This document shows, one piece after another, positions 6,978 through 14,487 of a stretch of 38,892 nt of DNA. Made by a program: the position numbers and the translations under genes. A model generated the notes under the pieces. It was given only the letters and a program-made list of their open reading frames with translations, was not told where the DNA came from and did no database searches. Each line of letters opens with the position of its first letter. Positions within the stretch are counted from its first letter, which is position 1. The DNA is from a virus: IMG/VR virus record IMGVR_UViG_3300035670_000584, positions 1 through 38,892 of that record; one strand, 5' to 3'.

Positions 6978-9900
6978 ACTTGTTTACGTCAAGAATCAAT
7001 TAAAGATTAAAGATAATAATATTCACGATATTGCATGGGTTGATGGCAAGACGGTTCGCTATTATCTTGACAAAGCAGATATTGATGTAACAGAAAACCT
7101 TATTATTACATCCGCTAGACATGGTAAGTTATATCCTGATGATAAGGTTATTTCTGCCAATGATGAATTGACGGTTATTAATGTTATCAACGGTCCTGTT
7201 ATTGGTTATCTTGTTCAGGCGATAGTTGTTGCAATAGTTCAATTCGCAGTATCGTATGCGATGAATCTTGCGATTAATGCGATATTCGGGACAGAGCCAA
7301 AGACAAGCACAGGTGGGAACGGGTTAGATGAAGGGCAAACGTATTCATGGGATGGCATCAGAACGAGGAATGATATTGGCGTTCCTGTTCCTATTATTTA
7401 TGGTGAACATAAAGTTGGCGGTAACATAATTAATTGTCATTTGACGAATGATGGCGATAAGAATTATTTGAATATGTTAATTGCATTATGCGAGGGTGAA
7501 ATTGAAAGTATAAGCGATATTCGGGTTGACGATAATCCATACACTAATTATACGGGTATTACAACGGCAACGGCATTGGGAACTAATACAGATACAATCA
7601 TTCCTAACTTTGAGGATTTAGCGACAACGTATAATGAAACGCAGACACTTCTTAAAGATACACCGTATGTATATACGACAAGCGGTGATGATATAGAAGC
7701 ATTTGAGTTACATTTAAAATTTAATGGTCTGTTTCAGCAATCGCAATCAACGGGTTCAATAAAATCGTGGAATGTATCACTTTTAGTTGAATATAAAATC
7801 CATACGGACGGTTCATATACGGAGTTAGGCACGACAACATTTTCAGCAAAGACACGGAATCAGATTACAAGAAGCATAAGCAAAACGGGATTGACGGCAG
7901 GACAGTATGATATACGGATTACACGGACAAGTAACGATTCAGATTTCTACCATACGGGCGATGTTACATTATATGCTGTTGAGGAAATAGTTACAGACGA
8001 TTTAATATATCCGAATACAGCGAAGTTAGGCATCAAAGCATTAGCAACGAATCAGTTGTCAGGTCAAGCACCTAACATTACTTGCGTTGTGCAAGGGTTA
8101 AAGATATATGCGCCTAATATAGAAAATAGCGGAACAACGGTTGATTGGGAAGATTATTATTATGATGAAGATACGAGCGAATATAAGTTGATTGCAGATG
8201 ATACGGTGTTAACGATGGATGGATATACAACGCAATATTGCGGGAATCCGATATGGTGTTTACGGGATTTGTTGACGAATGGCAGATATGGATTAGGCGA
8301 GTATATACAGACAACGGATATGTCGGATGCAAGTTTGCTTGAAATGTCAAAACATTGTGAGGAATTAGTGCCTAACGGATTAGGTGGATTTGAGAAACGA
8401 TTTCGATTAGATGTCGTGATTGATTCGGCAACATCTGCGCTTGATGTAATACGGCAGGTGGCAGGAACATTCAGGGGATTGCCATTCTATTCAGGTGGAG
8501 AAGTGAAATTCAGGATTGATAAAGCAGAAGCACCGACACAGTTATTCGGTATGGGGAATATCATAGCAGGTTCGTTTCAGCAACAATGGAAACCGATAAA
8601 CGAGGTTTACAATGTCGTTGATGTTCAGTTCCTAGATAAAGATAAGAATTACGAGTTCGAAACAATATCGGTTGTCGATGAGGAAGCAATAGCAGACGGT
8701 GAACAGTTAAGACGTAAGAGTGTTCGGTTATTTACAACACGGATGGGATATGCGTTACGGGAAGGTCGTTATGCGTTAAAGTTTGCTAAATACATAAATG
8801 AGATAATAACATTCAAGGCATCAATAGATGCGTTATCATCACAGGCAGGTGATGTAATAGCGGTTTGCCATGATGTTCCTGCATGGGGTTATAGCGGTCG
8901 TATTGTATCAGCAACGGCAAATACAGTAACATTAGACAGGGCGGTGACCATTCAGGCAGGATATACGAATACGGTCATGATTCGCCATTCAGACGATACG
9001 ATTGAAACAAAGAACATAACGACAGGTATTGGAGAGCATACAACGGTTACGATTGACGGGACATTTGCGACAACACCGAGTGAATATGAAGTATATGCAA
9101 TCGGTATTCAAAATGTATCTGTTAAGAATTATCGTATTATGGGAATAAAGGTTGATGAAAAGCATGAAGTATCTATCACGGCACAGGAATATAACGAAGG
9201 GGTATATGATGATTCTGCGATAACATTACCGAGTGATAATTATACGATGTTGTCTATGGAGATTCCTGAAATAACAACGGTTAATTTATCGGAGCAATTA
9301 GTAAAAAAGCAAGACGGGACGATTGAGAACACAATCATAGTTGATTTTGTTAAACCTGCATTGACGGATTATAGCGTTAATGGATTTGAAAGTGCGAACA
9401 TTTATTTGAGTGATGATGACGGTGTAAGTTATAGATTAGTTGGTAATACAAGGACAGATAGTTTTCTAATATCTGATGGAATCGGTAGCGGTGAAACATA
9501 TTATGTTAAGGTTTCAAGTTTAACGGCGATGGGACAAGAGAACGATGTTGATTCATTGACGGCTTATAATATCACGGTATTAGGCAAGTCAGCATCACCG
9601 ACAGATGTTTCATCATTCCTTGTTAATCAAAGTCGAGATAGATTAGTTATGTCATGGGGTGCAATTACAGATGTTGATGTTTGGGGATATGAGATTCGAT
9701 GTGGAAATTCGTGGCTTGATAGTAGCCATGTTGCTTTCGTTGAAGGAACAAGTTATTTAACGACTAATTTCCGTGAAGGGACGGGACAATCATATTGGAT
9801 TAAAGCGGTTGATACATCAGGTAATTATTCAGGAACGGAAAAAGAAGCGGTGTTAACGGTTGATAATATACCGTTCAGAAACATAGTGCAATCGTATTCA

Positions 9901-10548
9901 GAACAGACGGCATGGAGTGGAACGAAGTCGAACACAGAAACAGATGGTAATTATTTACAGATAACGACAGGAAATTTAACAGGGACGTATGTTACGGCAG
10001 TTAGAGATATTGGATATAGTGCAAGTTTCTATATTGGGATTGAAGTTATTACATCAATCGCAGTAGCAAGGTCATGGGACGATGATGAAACGACTACATG
10101 GGCATCTGATTCAGAAGCACGATTTAGTGGTGTTGAAACATCAGGAAATGCAACATTTGAAATTAAAACAAGCCATGATAATTCAACATGGACAGATTGG
10201 ATGGCATGGCAATCTGGTGATTATTCATGCCGATATTTTCAGTTACGAATGACGTTGACACGGGAGAATGTAACTGACGATTTGGAATGTTCGCAGTTTG
10301 ATTACTATGCTGATTTGCCTGATGTAGATGAAACGGGTAGTGATAGTGATGCAGGTGGAGATGGTGAAGAAATTGTCTTTACTAAAGAATACCATGTCGA
10401 GCCGAATGTGCATATCGAGATATTAAGCGGTTCAGCAATATACCATAGGTTTACGGAAAAAGATTTAACGGGATTCACGGTTGCATTTTATGATGCTACG
10501 GGAACTCAACAACCTGCATCATTTGATTGGCACTCACACGGAATATAG
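6970..10548 (+). CDS. Tail tip host-specificity protein, gpI-gpJ fusion
   Basis: The protein has 1192 residues. Residues 1-75 look like the ubiquitin-like fold of lambda gpI, and 77-107 form a strongly hydrophobic segment (GYLVQAIVVAIVQFAVSY), as in gpI. From about residue 125 the gpJ pattern begins: GIRTRNDIGVPVPIIYGEHK, then LNMLIALCEGEIESI, the tip-attachment core, then fibronectin-III-like domains in the last third. gpJ forms the central tail spike that meets the receptor. ATG 6970 overlaps the previous stop by 8 bases with GCGAGG upstream. The I and J parts are normally separate genes, so the fusion is notable. The C-terminal 200 residues are the likely receptor-binding part. Confidence 0.85.
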   Translation: MIRLVYVKNQLKIKDNNIHDIAWVDGKTVRYYLDKADIDVTENLIITSARHGKLYPDDKVISANDELTVINVINGPVIGYLVQAIVVAIVQFAVSYAMNLAINAIFGTEPKTSTGGNGLDEGQTYSWDGIRTRNDIGVPVPIIYGEHKVGGNIINCHLTNDGDKNYLNMLIALCEGEIESISDIRVDDNPYTNYTGITTATALGTNTDTIIPNFEDLATTYNETQTLLKDTPYVYTTSGDDIEAFELHLKFNGLFQQSQSTGSIKSWNVSLLVEYKIHTDGSYTELGTTTFSAKTRNQITRSISKTGLTAGQYDIRITRTSNDSDFYHTGDVTLYAVEEIVTDDLIYPNTAKLGIKALATNQLSGQAPNITCVVQGLKIYAPNIENSGTTVDWEDYYYDEDTSEYKLIADDTVLTMDGYTTQYCGNPIWCLRDLLTNGRYGLGEYIQTTDMSDASLLEMSKHCEELVPNGLGGFEKRFRLDVVIDSATSALDVIRQVAGTFRGLPFYSGGEVKFRIDKAEAPTQLFGMGNIIAGSFQQQWKPINEVYNVVDVQFLDKDKNYEFETISVVDEEAIADGEQLRRKSVRLFTTRMGYALREGRYALKFAKYINEIITFKASIDALSSQAGDVIAVCHDVPAWGYSGRIVSATANTVTLDRAVTIQAGYTNTVMIRHSDDTIETKNITTGIGEHTTVTIDGTFATTPSEYEVYAIGIQNVSVKNYRIMGIKVDEKHEVSITAQEYNEGVYDDSAITLPSDNYTMLSMEIPEITTVNLSEQLVKKQDGTIENTIIVDFVKPALTDYSVNGFESANIYLSDDDGVSYRLVGNTRTDSFLISDGIGSGETYYVKVSSLTAMGQENDVDSLTAYNITVLGKSASPTDVSSFLVNQSRDRLVMSWGAITDVDVWGYEIRCGNSWLDSSHVAFVEGTSYLTTNFREGTGQSYWIKAVDTSGNYSGTEKEAVLTVDNIPFRNIVQSYSEQTAWSGTKSNTETDGNYLQITTGNLTGTYVTAVRDIGYSASFYIGIEVITSIAVARSWDDDETTTWASDSEARFSGVETSGNATFEIKTSHDNSTWTDWMAWQSGDYSCRYFQLRMTLTRENVTDDLECSQFDYYADLPDVDETGSDSDAGGDGEEIVFTKEYHVEPNVHIEILSGSAIYHRFTEKDLTGFTVAFYDATGTQQPASFDWHSHGI

Positions 10549-10559
10549 AAAGGTAAATT

Positions 10560-10784
10560 ATGGCAAGACGGATAATACCGAACAAGATTATATTTGATTT
10601 CAAGGATGGTGTATTCAACAAGGGGATATTTCAGTATCGTATTCGCATTGATGGCGTATTGGATAACAATTATAAGAGTATACGGGTTGATGGATTAGCG
10701 TTCAATAAGTTAGCGTTAAAGAATATTTATACGGTAATTCGAGACCATGTGATAGCGATTGAAAGTGCAGAGGTGGAAGCATGA
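10560..10784 (+). CDS. Small tail-tip-associated protein of unknown function
   Basis: The protein has 74 residues and is basic at the N-terminus (MARRIIPNKIIFDFKDG), with three or four predicted strands and a helix near the end. AAAGGTAAATT precedes ATG 10560. It follows the gpJ-like gene by 11 bases and overlaps the next gene by 4 bases (ATGA), so it belongs to the tail operon. Small proteins at this place are common in lambda-like phages and their job is mostly unknown. I recognise no family. Confidence 0.6.
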   Translation: MARRIIPNKIIFDFKDGVFNKGIFQYRIRIDGVLDNNYKSIRVDGLAFNKLALKNIYTVIRDHVIAIESAEVEA

Positions 10785-10957
10785 CAGGCAAAGGATTAAA
10801 GGATTTAGTGTTGTATATTATAGGAGTTTTAATTGCGTTATTGATGGCGTTATTTGCGATGGTATGGCGAAGTGATGATACGAGTTGGGATAAGTTGGTA
10901 GGACAGACATTTGAACAAGATATAAGTTGGAAGGAGATAGCGCAAAATGAAGAATAG
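10781..10957 (+). CDS. Small single-pass membrane protein
   Basis: The protein has 58 residues. MTGKGLKD is followed by a 20-residue hydrophobic helix (LVLYIIGVLIALLMALFAMV) and an acidic tail rich in Trp and Asp. Both ends overlap neighbours: ATGA with the gene before, and 11 bases with the fibre gene after. AGGTGGAAGC precedes the start. The size and one helix fit a small inner-membrane phage protein such as a lysis or exclusion peptide. Its function is unknown. Confidence 0.65.
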   Translation: MTGKGLKDLVLYIIGVLIALLMALFAMVWRSDDTSWDKLVGQTFEQDISWKEIAQNEE

Positions 10958-11876
10958 AGTTTTAGGATTATTAATTGGATTATTGTTAATTGGTGGCGTT
11001 GCGAATGGTGCATGGGATGAAACAAAGCCAACTGATACAGGATTATTGAAAGATGCACCTGCACAGATTCGGGCGAATTGGGATGCGATTGCATTGGGGA
11101 CGGATGCAGATTTGCAGATTACAAATGCGAAAGTGTCAGCATCGGCAGGAATAGTCGATACAAAACTAGCGCAGTTATCAACGGCAGGGAAGGTTGCAGG
11201 TTCGGCATTGACGACGTTCAGCACAATCCCAAGTGGTGCAGGATTGATTCCCGATGCAAACTTATCGCATAAACTTAAAGCAGATAGCGGTGATACGACA
11301 CCGCAGTATTTAGATGGTTTGATTGACACGAATGATTTTCAGATTTCGGCAGGGGATTTGTTACAAATTAAAGATTCAGCGTTAACGGGGATAACTACAC
11401 TTGCGTATCTTACGACAACGGGTAATTTGTGGGTTCAAGCGAACGCATCGGTGGCAGGGACATTGGGTGTAACTGGCGCAACAGGAATTACAGGAACACT
11501 AACATTAGCAAAGGATTTATCGGTTAATAAAGATTTTACTGTTGGCGGTAATATATATTCTAATTCAAGAGTATCACCAATGGTATATGCTAACAATTTG
11601 ACTACGAGCGGAGTATTAAAAACTGATAGTGTTGTTACTTCTCAAAACATCAAAATTTGTCAAGGATATAGAACAGTTGGTGGCGAAACGAGTGCTACTG
11701 TAACTGGATTGCCATTTACATCAAATTCTGTCTATCATGTTGTGTTAACACTTGGCGAAAATAATACATTGAATAGATATAATATGAAAGTAAACCGTGA
11801 TAGCGGTTCTCAATTCACCATATATAATCCAAATGGTGCATCTCTAAATTGTAATTGGATAGCGGTCGGAACATAA
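10947..11876 (+). CDS. Tail-fibre-like protein with Sec signal peptide
   Basis: The protein has 309 residues. It starts MKNRVLGLLIGLLLIGGVANG, a textbook signal peptide with a likely cut after Ala-Asn-Gly. Next comes a block seen in many phage fibres (WDETKPTDTGLLKDAPAQ, then IRANWDAI). Shaft-like repeats with 'LTLAKDLSVNKDFTVGGNI' wording follow, shared with the long fibre at 32149. The ending is a C-terminal beta domain (FTIYNPNGASLNCNWIAVG). Fibre identity is well supported; a true export signal on a fibre is unusual. AAGGAG at 10931-10936 supports the start. The next gene also has a signal peptide. Confidence 0.75.
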   Translation: MKNRVLGLLIGLLLIGGVANGAWDETKPTDTGLLKDAPAQIRANWDAIALGTDADLQITNAKVSASAGIVDTKLAQLSTAGKVAGSALTTFSTIPSGAGLIPDANLSHKLKADSGDTTPQYLDGLIDTNDFQISAGDLLQIKDSALTGITTLAYLTTTGNLWVQANASVAGTLGVTGATGITGTLTLAKDLSVNKDFTVGGNIYSNSRVSPMVYANNLTTSGVLKTDSVVTSQNIKICQGYRTVGGETSATVTGLPFTSNSVYHVVLTLGENNTLNRYNMKVNRDSGSQFTIYNPNGASLNCNWIAVGT

Positions 11877-11888
11877 GGAGTATAAACA

Positions 11889-12326
11889 ATGAGGACAATA
11901 ATAATATTACTTTTGTTGTGTAGTTTAGCGTATGCAGGAACGGGAGAAGTTATTACTGGATATGGGTATATTTCAGAGAATGGTAAAGTTATTTCAAAGA
12001 TTCAGCGTGAGATTGGTTCGTCAGTTGATTTAGCAGAAGGGCAGACATATACCGAAGTTGCTAATGTTGAAGAACTAACAGCGGTTGAATTGTTCAAGTA
12101 TAGAGCGAATGATTTAATTGAGTGGGGTATGACGAATTATCCTGCGTTTATTGGGACACCACATGAATACGTTTTGTTAGCGTTTGCGAATGACCCTAGC
12201 GGTTATAAGGATTTATTATTAGCAAGAGCAACTATATTGGACACATCATTAGGTGGAACAACATTTACAGATACTGCTAATGCTTTGATTGCTAAAGCGC
12301 AAGAATTAGGTGCGGTAATAGAATAA
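11889..12326 (+). CDS. Exported helical protein of unknown function
   Basis: The protein has 145 residues. MRTIIILLLLCSLAYA is followed by Gly-Thr-Gly, a clear Sec signal peptide with an Ala-Tyr-Ala cleavage site. The mature part opens with a Gly/Tyr-rich beta stretch and continues as helices (ELTAVELFKYRANDLIEWG and ANALIAKAQELGAVIE). AAGGAG precedes ATG 11889 and the fibre gene ends 12 bases earlier, so the two are likely partners. It may be a fibre-assembly or accessory protein in the periplasm; this is inference from adjacency. Confidence 0.65.
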   Translation: MRTIIILLLLCSLAYAGTGEVITGYGYISENGKVISKIQREIGSSVDLAEGQTYTEVANVEELTAVELFKYRANDLIEWGMTNYPAFIGTPHEYVLLAFANDPSGYKDLLLARATILDTSLGGTTFTDTANALIAKAQELGAVIE

Positions 12327-12347
12327 TTTATTAGTGGGGGGTGAGTT

Positions 12348-12614
12348 ATGGCAGGTGTTGACCCGATTACGGCAATAGGAACGGCTATTGATTCGGTGTT
12401 TAAGTTTCTTGCAAAGGCGTTTGATTCAAGCAATAGGTCGGACAATTATTCGTTGAAGGTGCGGAAGCACAAAGACAAGGCATTAAATATTGCGGAACAG
12501 ATGAACGCAATCGTGCGTGAAATGATGAAGCATTACGATTCACGGGATAAAGACGGATTACAGTTATACGCAAAGTGGCAGAATTTAGAACGTAAATTTG
12601 ACAAGGTTGATTAA
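12348..12614 (+). CDS. Small amphipathic helical protein
   Basis: The protein has 88 residues. It starts MAGVDPITAIGTAIDSVFKFLAKAF in type, an amphipathic stretch that could touch a membrane, then becomes highly charged (KVRKHKDKALNIAEQM and REMMKHYDSRDKDG). GGGGGGTGAG lies 7 bases before the ATG, an unusually G-rich site. It is located just before the holin-like gene, where phages often place small lysis or virion-release genes. No family recognised. Confidence 0.6.
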   Translation: MAGVDPITAIGTAIDSVFKFLAKAFDSSNRSDNYSLKVRKHKDKALNIAEQMNAIVREMMKHYDSRDKDGLQLYAKWQNLERKFDKVD

Positions 12615-12616
12615 CA

Positions 12617-12895
12617 ATGGATTTCAAAACACCTGATGGATACACATTAATTAAGATTGATGACCTACATAGGTATCGTGAGATGGCGTTCACATTCGCA
12701 TCATTCGTCAATACGTATGCTTCATATAACAGGAAACTAAACAAGATAATGGAATTAGGAAACGAAATAACGGGGGTAAAGGACAATGACAATAATATTA
12801 GATTACATCAAGGCGAACATTCCGCAGTTACTAACGGCAGTTCTAGCGTTGGGTGCGGTGAAGGTGTATGCAAGTGCGATTCTAAAAGTTGTTAA
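12617..12895 (+). CDS. Small protein, 3' part overlaps the holin-like gene
   Basis: The protein has 92 residues: a helical N-terminal half (DDLHRYREMAFTFASF and NRKLNKIMELGNEI), then a low-complexity end with four cysteines (GCGEGVCKCDSKSC). Its last 110 bases lie inside the next gene in another frame, so the C-terminal part may be a by-product of the overlapping frame. It starts 2 bases after the preceding stop and lacks a strong ribosome site, suggesting coupled translation. Function unknown. Confidence 0.45.
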   Translation: MDFKTPDGYTLIKIDDLHRYREMAFTFASFVNTYASYNRKLNKIMELGNEITGVKDNDNNIRLHQGEHSAVTNGSSSVGCGEGVCKCDSKSC

Positions 12896-13040
12896 TGAGA
12901 GCAACGAGTTGATAACGGTCGTGCTGATTGCATTGGCAGATGGGAAAATTACGCAGGAAGAATTGAAAGCAATATATAATGAAGCAGATGACATACCAAC
13001 TGCGGTGAAAGAATTAGTTTCATTGTTCAAGAAGAAGTAA
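12786..13040 (+). CDS. Holin-like membrane protein
   Basis: The protein has 84 residues. A short N-terminus leads into hydrophobic segments (IPQLLTAVLALGAVKVYASAIL and ELITVVLIALADG in part), followed by a charged end finishing FKKK. Small size, one or two membrane helices and a basic tail fit holin-like proteins. The site GGGGGTAAAGGACA just before ATG 12786 is strong. It is the last + strand gene before the control region. The holin role is inferred from shape only; the lytic transglycosylase lies 1.4 kb further on. Confidence 0.55.
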   Translation: MTIILDYIKANIPQLLTAVLALGAVKVYASAILKVVNESNELITVVLIALADGKITQEELKAIYNEADDIPTAVKELVSLFKKK

Positions 13041-13287
13041 GATTTTCGACAATAATTTTCACCTGTCCGAAATAGGAAAAGACGGTAACGAGATATTTCT
13101 TGCCGTCTTTTTCCATCTCAAATTTCTCCGAATAAAGCGAAACAATAATCCTGCCGTTTTCAATTTTGATTGCCTCATGTTTTAAAATCTGTTCTTTTAA
13201 AAAAGTAAAATTTTCATCTACGTAGTCATCGGGATATGTTATGTGCGTTGGCGTGATTTCGTTTTGTGGTAAGCGGTTGTTATTCAT
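13027..13287 (-). CDS. Only minus-strand gene; small unknown protein, possibly regulatory
   Basis: The protein has 86 residues and reads toward the holin-like gene, overlapping its 3' end by 14 bases. It has Thr-Tyr-Pro-Asp-Asp-Tyr near residue 16, a Lys/Glu-rich helix, then several beta strands (GRIIVSLYSEKFEMEKDGKK and FGQVKIIVENL). No helix-turn-helix is visible. The region just before the ATG has no Shine-Dalgarno sequence but a TATAAT, so the messenger is probably leaderless. A divergent gene beside an early promoter is often a regulator, but nothing in the protein shows that. Confidence 0.65.
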   Translation of the reverse strand: MNNNRLPQNEITPTHITYPDDYVDENFTFLKEQILKHEAIKIENGRIIVSLYSEKFEMEKDGKKYLVTVFSYFGQVKIIVENLTSS

Positions 13288-13293
13288 AATTGC

Positions 13294-13299
13294 ATTATA
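13294..13299 (-). promoter_or_regulatory. -10 element giving a probable leaderless mRNA
   Basis: On the minus strand TATAAT occupies 13299-13294, six bases before the ATG at 13287. Transcription would start at or next to the A of the start codon. There is no Shine-Dalgarno sequence in the gap. The -35 region is weak. Confidence 0.55.
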
Positions 13300-13345
13300 T
13301 ACTTTTTTTACAGGAATTAAATTGCGCTTTAATTTATTATGCTTT

Positions 13346-13367
13346 TATACGGCTTTATCGTATACGG
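13346..13367 (+). repeat. Direct repeat TATACGG, possible operator
   Basis: TATACGG occurs at 13346-13352 and 13361-13367, 15 bases apart. The second copy sits in the palindrome CGTATACG. The pair lies between the two divergent promoters, a fitting place for a regulator site. Confidence 0.35.
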
Positions 13368-13395
13368 AACTTTATATGCTATATAGAGTTACAAC

Positions 13396-13417
13396 TATTT
13401 TACATTTTGTTAAAATA
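13396..13417 (+). promoter_or_regulatory. Inverted repeat upstream of the early promoter
   Basis: TATTTTA (13396-13402) and TAAAATA (13411-13417) form a perfect inverted repeat with an 8-base gap, ending five bases before the -35 box. A similar word, TTACAAC followed by TATTTT, is repeated across the -35. This is a plausible binding site for a phage regulator or an AT-rich UP-like element. Confidence 0.4.
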
Positions 13418-13421
13418 ATCC

Positions 13422-13450
13422 TTTACAACAGTTATTTTGTTTTATATAAT
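13422..13450 (+). promoter_or_regulatory. Early promoter, sigma-70 type
   Basis: TTTACA (13422-13427), a 17-base spacer and a perfect TATAAT (13445-13450). Transcription would begin near 13457, about 40 bases before ATG 13498. It is the strongest promoter match I found and drives the early operon. Confidence 0.8.
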
Positions 13451-13497
13451 TTTATCAAGTTTAACAAATAGCAACTAACAAAGAAAGGGGGTTTACA

Positions 13498-13668
13498 ATG
13501 AGAACTAAAAAGAAAAAGTATTACGGCTTCTTAAATGATGCCGACAAAATGAAGGATTTTTTTATATCTAGTAGGAAGAACTTTTTAGAATATTATTCGT
13601 ATCTCAAGGAAGAAGATTATAACGAGACAATCAAACAAATATTATTACGGATTGCTGACAGAATGTAA
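13498..13668 (+). CDS. First early gene, small basic protein
   Basis: The protein has 56 residues, starts MRTKKKKYYGFLNDADKMKD and is helical and highly charged throughout. GAAAGGGGG (13483-13491) before ATG 13498 is a strong ribosome site. It is the first product expected after infection from the early promoter. Proteins in this position commonly alter host functions, but nothing identifies a target. The 73 bases after it hold no gene, only a partial copy of the AAAGGACAG motif at about 13671. Confidence 0.65.
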   Translation: MRTKKKKYYGFLNDADKMKDFFISSRKNFLEYYSYLKEEDYNETIKQILLRIADRM

Positions 13669-13723
13669 TAAAGGACAGAAGATTATAAAGAAGTATTAAA
13701 AAACAACGACATATACTTTGAAT

Positions 13724-13741
13724 AAAGAAAAGGAACGGACA
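13724..13741 (+). repeat. Extended ribosome-site motif, copy 1
   Basis: AAAGAAAAGGAACGGACA directly precedes ATG 13742. It is one of four near-identical copies (others at 14441, 15081 and 15518) in front of early genes. The GGAACGGACA part goes beyond what the 16S RNA tail can pair with. Confidence 0.7.
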
Positions 13742-13945
13742 ATGAATAAAATTTCGTTAGGAAATACAAGAGCAACATGGAGTAGGAAAGAAGATATAAT
13801 TACGGCAATAAAATTAAGAGCATTAATGATTGATAAAATTAGTTTAAATGATGCAGATAAAATATATGAATATTTACAATATTTGACATTGAGTGAAATA
13901 CAATTAGAAAGGAAAAGTATATGGCAAAACAAAAGCGGTCTATAA
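13742..13945 (+). CDS. Small early protein, helical
   Basis: The protein has 67 residues (starts MNKISLGNTRATWSRKEDI) with two helices, the second with leucine spacing (IYEYLQYLTLSEIQLERK). ATG 13742 is chosen because the conserved AAAGGAACGGACA element ends next to it; a TTG at 13718 has no site. It overlaps the next gene by 25 bases. No family recognised. Confidence 0.6.
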   Translation: MNKISLGNTRATWSRKEDIITAIKLRALMIDKISLNDADKIYEYLQYLTLSEIQLERKSIWQNKSGL

Positions 13946-14103
13946 TTGGGATTTCGGCAACGAGCAATGACCTAAAGCAATTTGAGTTGAGGTCAAAAGA
14001 GGATAACATCCCAATCGTAAGTGTTTGGATTAAAAAAGTGTTGCACGATTATATTGATGGCAAGTTAAGGTATGATTTAACAAAACAGTTTAATCGGGGT
14101 TAA
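13921..14103 (+). CDS. Possible small regulatory protein
   Basis: The protein has 60 residues. It begins MAKQKRSIIGISATSNDLK and then has two helices (QFELRSKEDNIPIVSVW, KKVLHDYIDG). A basic start, a short beta strand and two helices is the outline of ribbon-helix-helix regulators, but no signature residue settles it. AAAGGAAAAGTAT precedes ATG 13921. It lies among other small early genes near the control region, which fits a regulator. Confidence 0.5.
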   Translation: MAKQKRSIIGISATSNDLKQFELRSKEDNIPIVSVWIKKVLHDYIDGKLRYDLTKQFNRG

Positions 14104-14106
14104 ACT

Positions 14107-14487
14107 ATGTTACTAATTCGTAGGGAAAAGATTGACGGGTGGCTTAAAGCGATAAATAGAAAGCATCGGTGGATTGCTGAAATGCTTGGGATAACTAAAG
14201 GGTATGAATCATTGATAATAAATAATCATTGTAAAATATCAACTCTGATTATAGAACGTATGCTAATACTAACGCATATTCCTTTTGATGAACTATTCAG
14301 TTATGATGGCAAGAACGACAAACGGGAATGGTTCGGTGCTTCATGGTGGGACGATAAGCACGGATATTCCGATTCGATTGAAGATTATCACGACTACATA
14401 AATAGTCGTTTACAAAACATGAAAGGCAATTATAATGATAAGAAAGGGAACGGACAAGATGGAAAGACAGAACATAATAATTTATAG
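14107..14487 (+). CDS. Helix-turn-helix-like early regulator
   Basis: The protein has 126 residues. Residues 8-60 read as several short helices (DGWLKAINRKHRWIAEMLGI, then KGYESLIINNHCKIS, then LIIERMLILTHIPFDELF). This resembles the Cro/XRE-type helix-turn-helix of phage repressors: helix, turn at Leu-Gly-Ile-Thr, recognition helix, then an ending 'IPFDELF' typical of such domains. The C-terminal third is acidic and low complexity and overlaps the lysin start. DNA binding, perhaps at the 13288-13497 sites, is inferred. Confidence 0.6.
   Translation: MLLIRREKIDGWLKAINRKHRWIAEMLGITKGYESLIINNHCKISTLIIERMLILTHIPFDELFSYDGKNDKREWFGASWWDDKHGYSDSIEDYHDYINSRLQNMKGNYNDKKGNGQDGKTEHNNL
14441..14458 (+). 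repeat. Extended ribosome-site motif, copy 2
   Basis: AGAAAGGGAACGGACAAG precedes ATG 14459. Same element as at 13724, with one G more in the purine run. Confidence 0.65.

Noticed and set aside
12786-12895. Possible frameshift joining the 12617 and 12786 frames
   Set aside because: No slippery site, and the second frame has its own strong ribosome site and ATG, so two overlapping genes explain it better.
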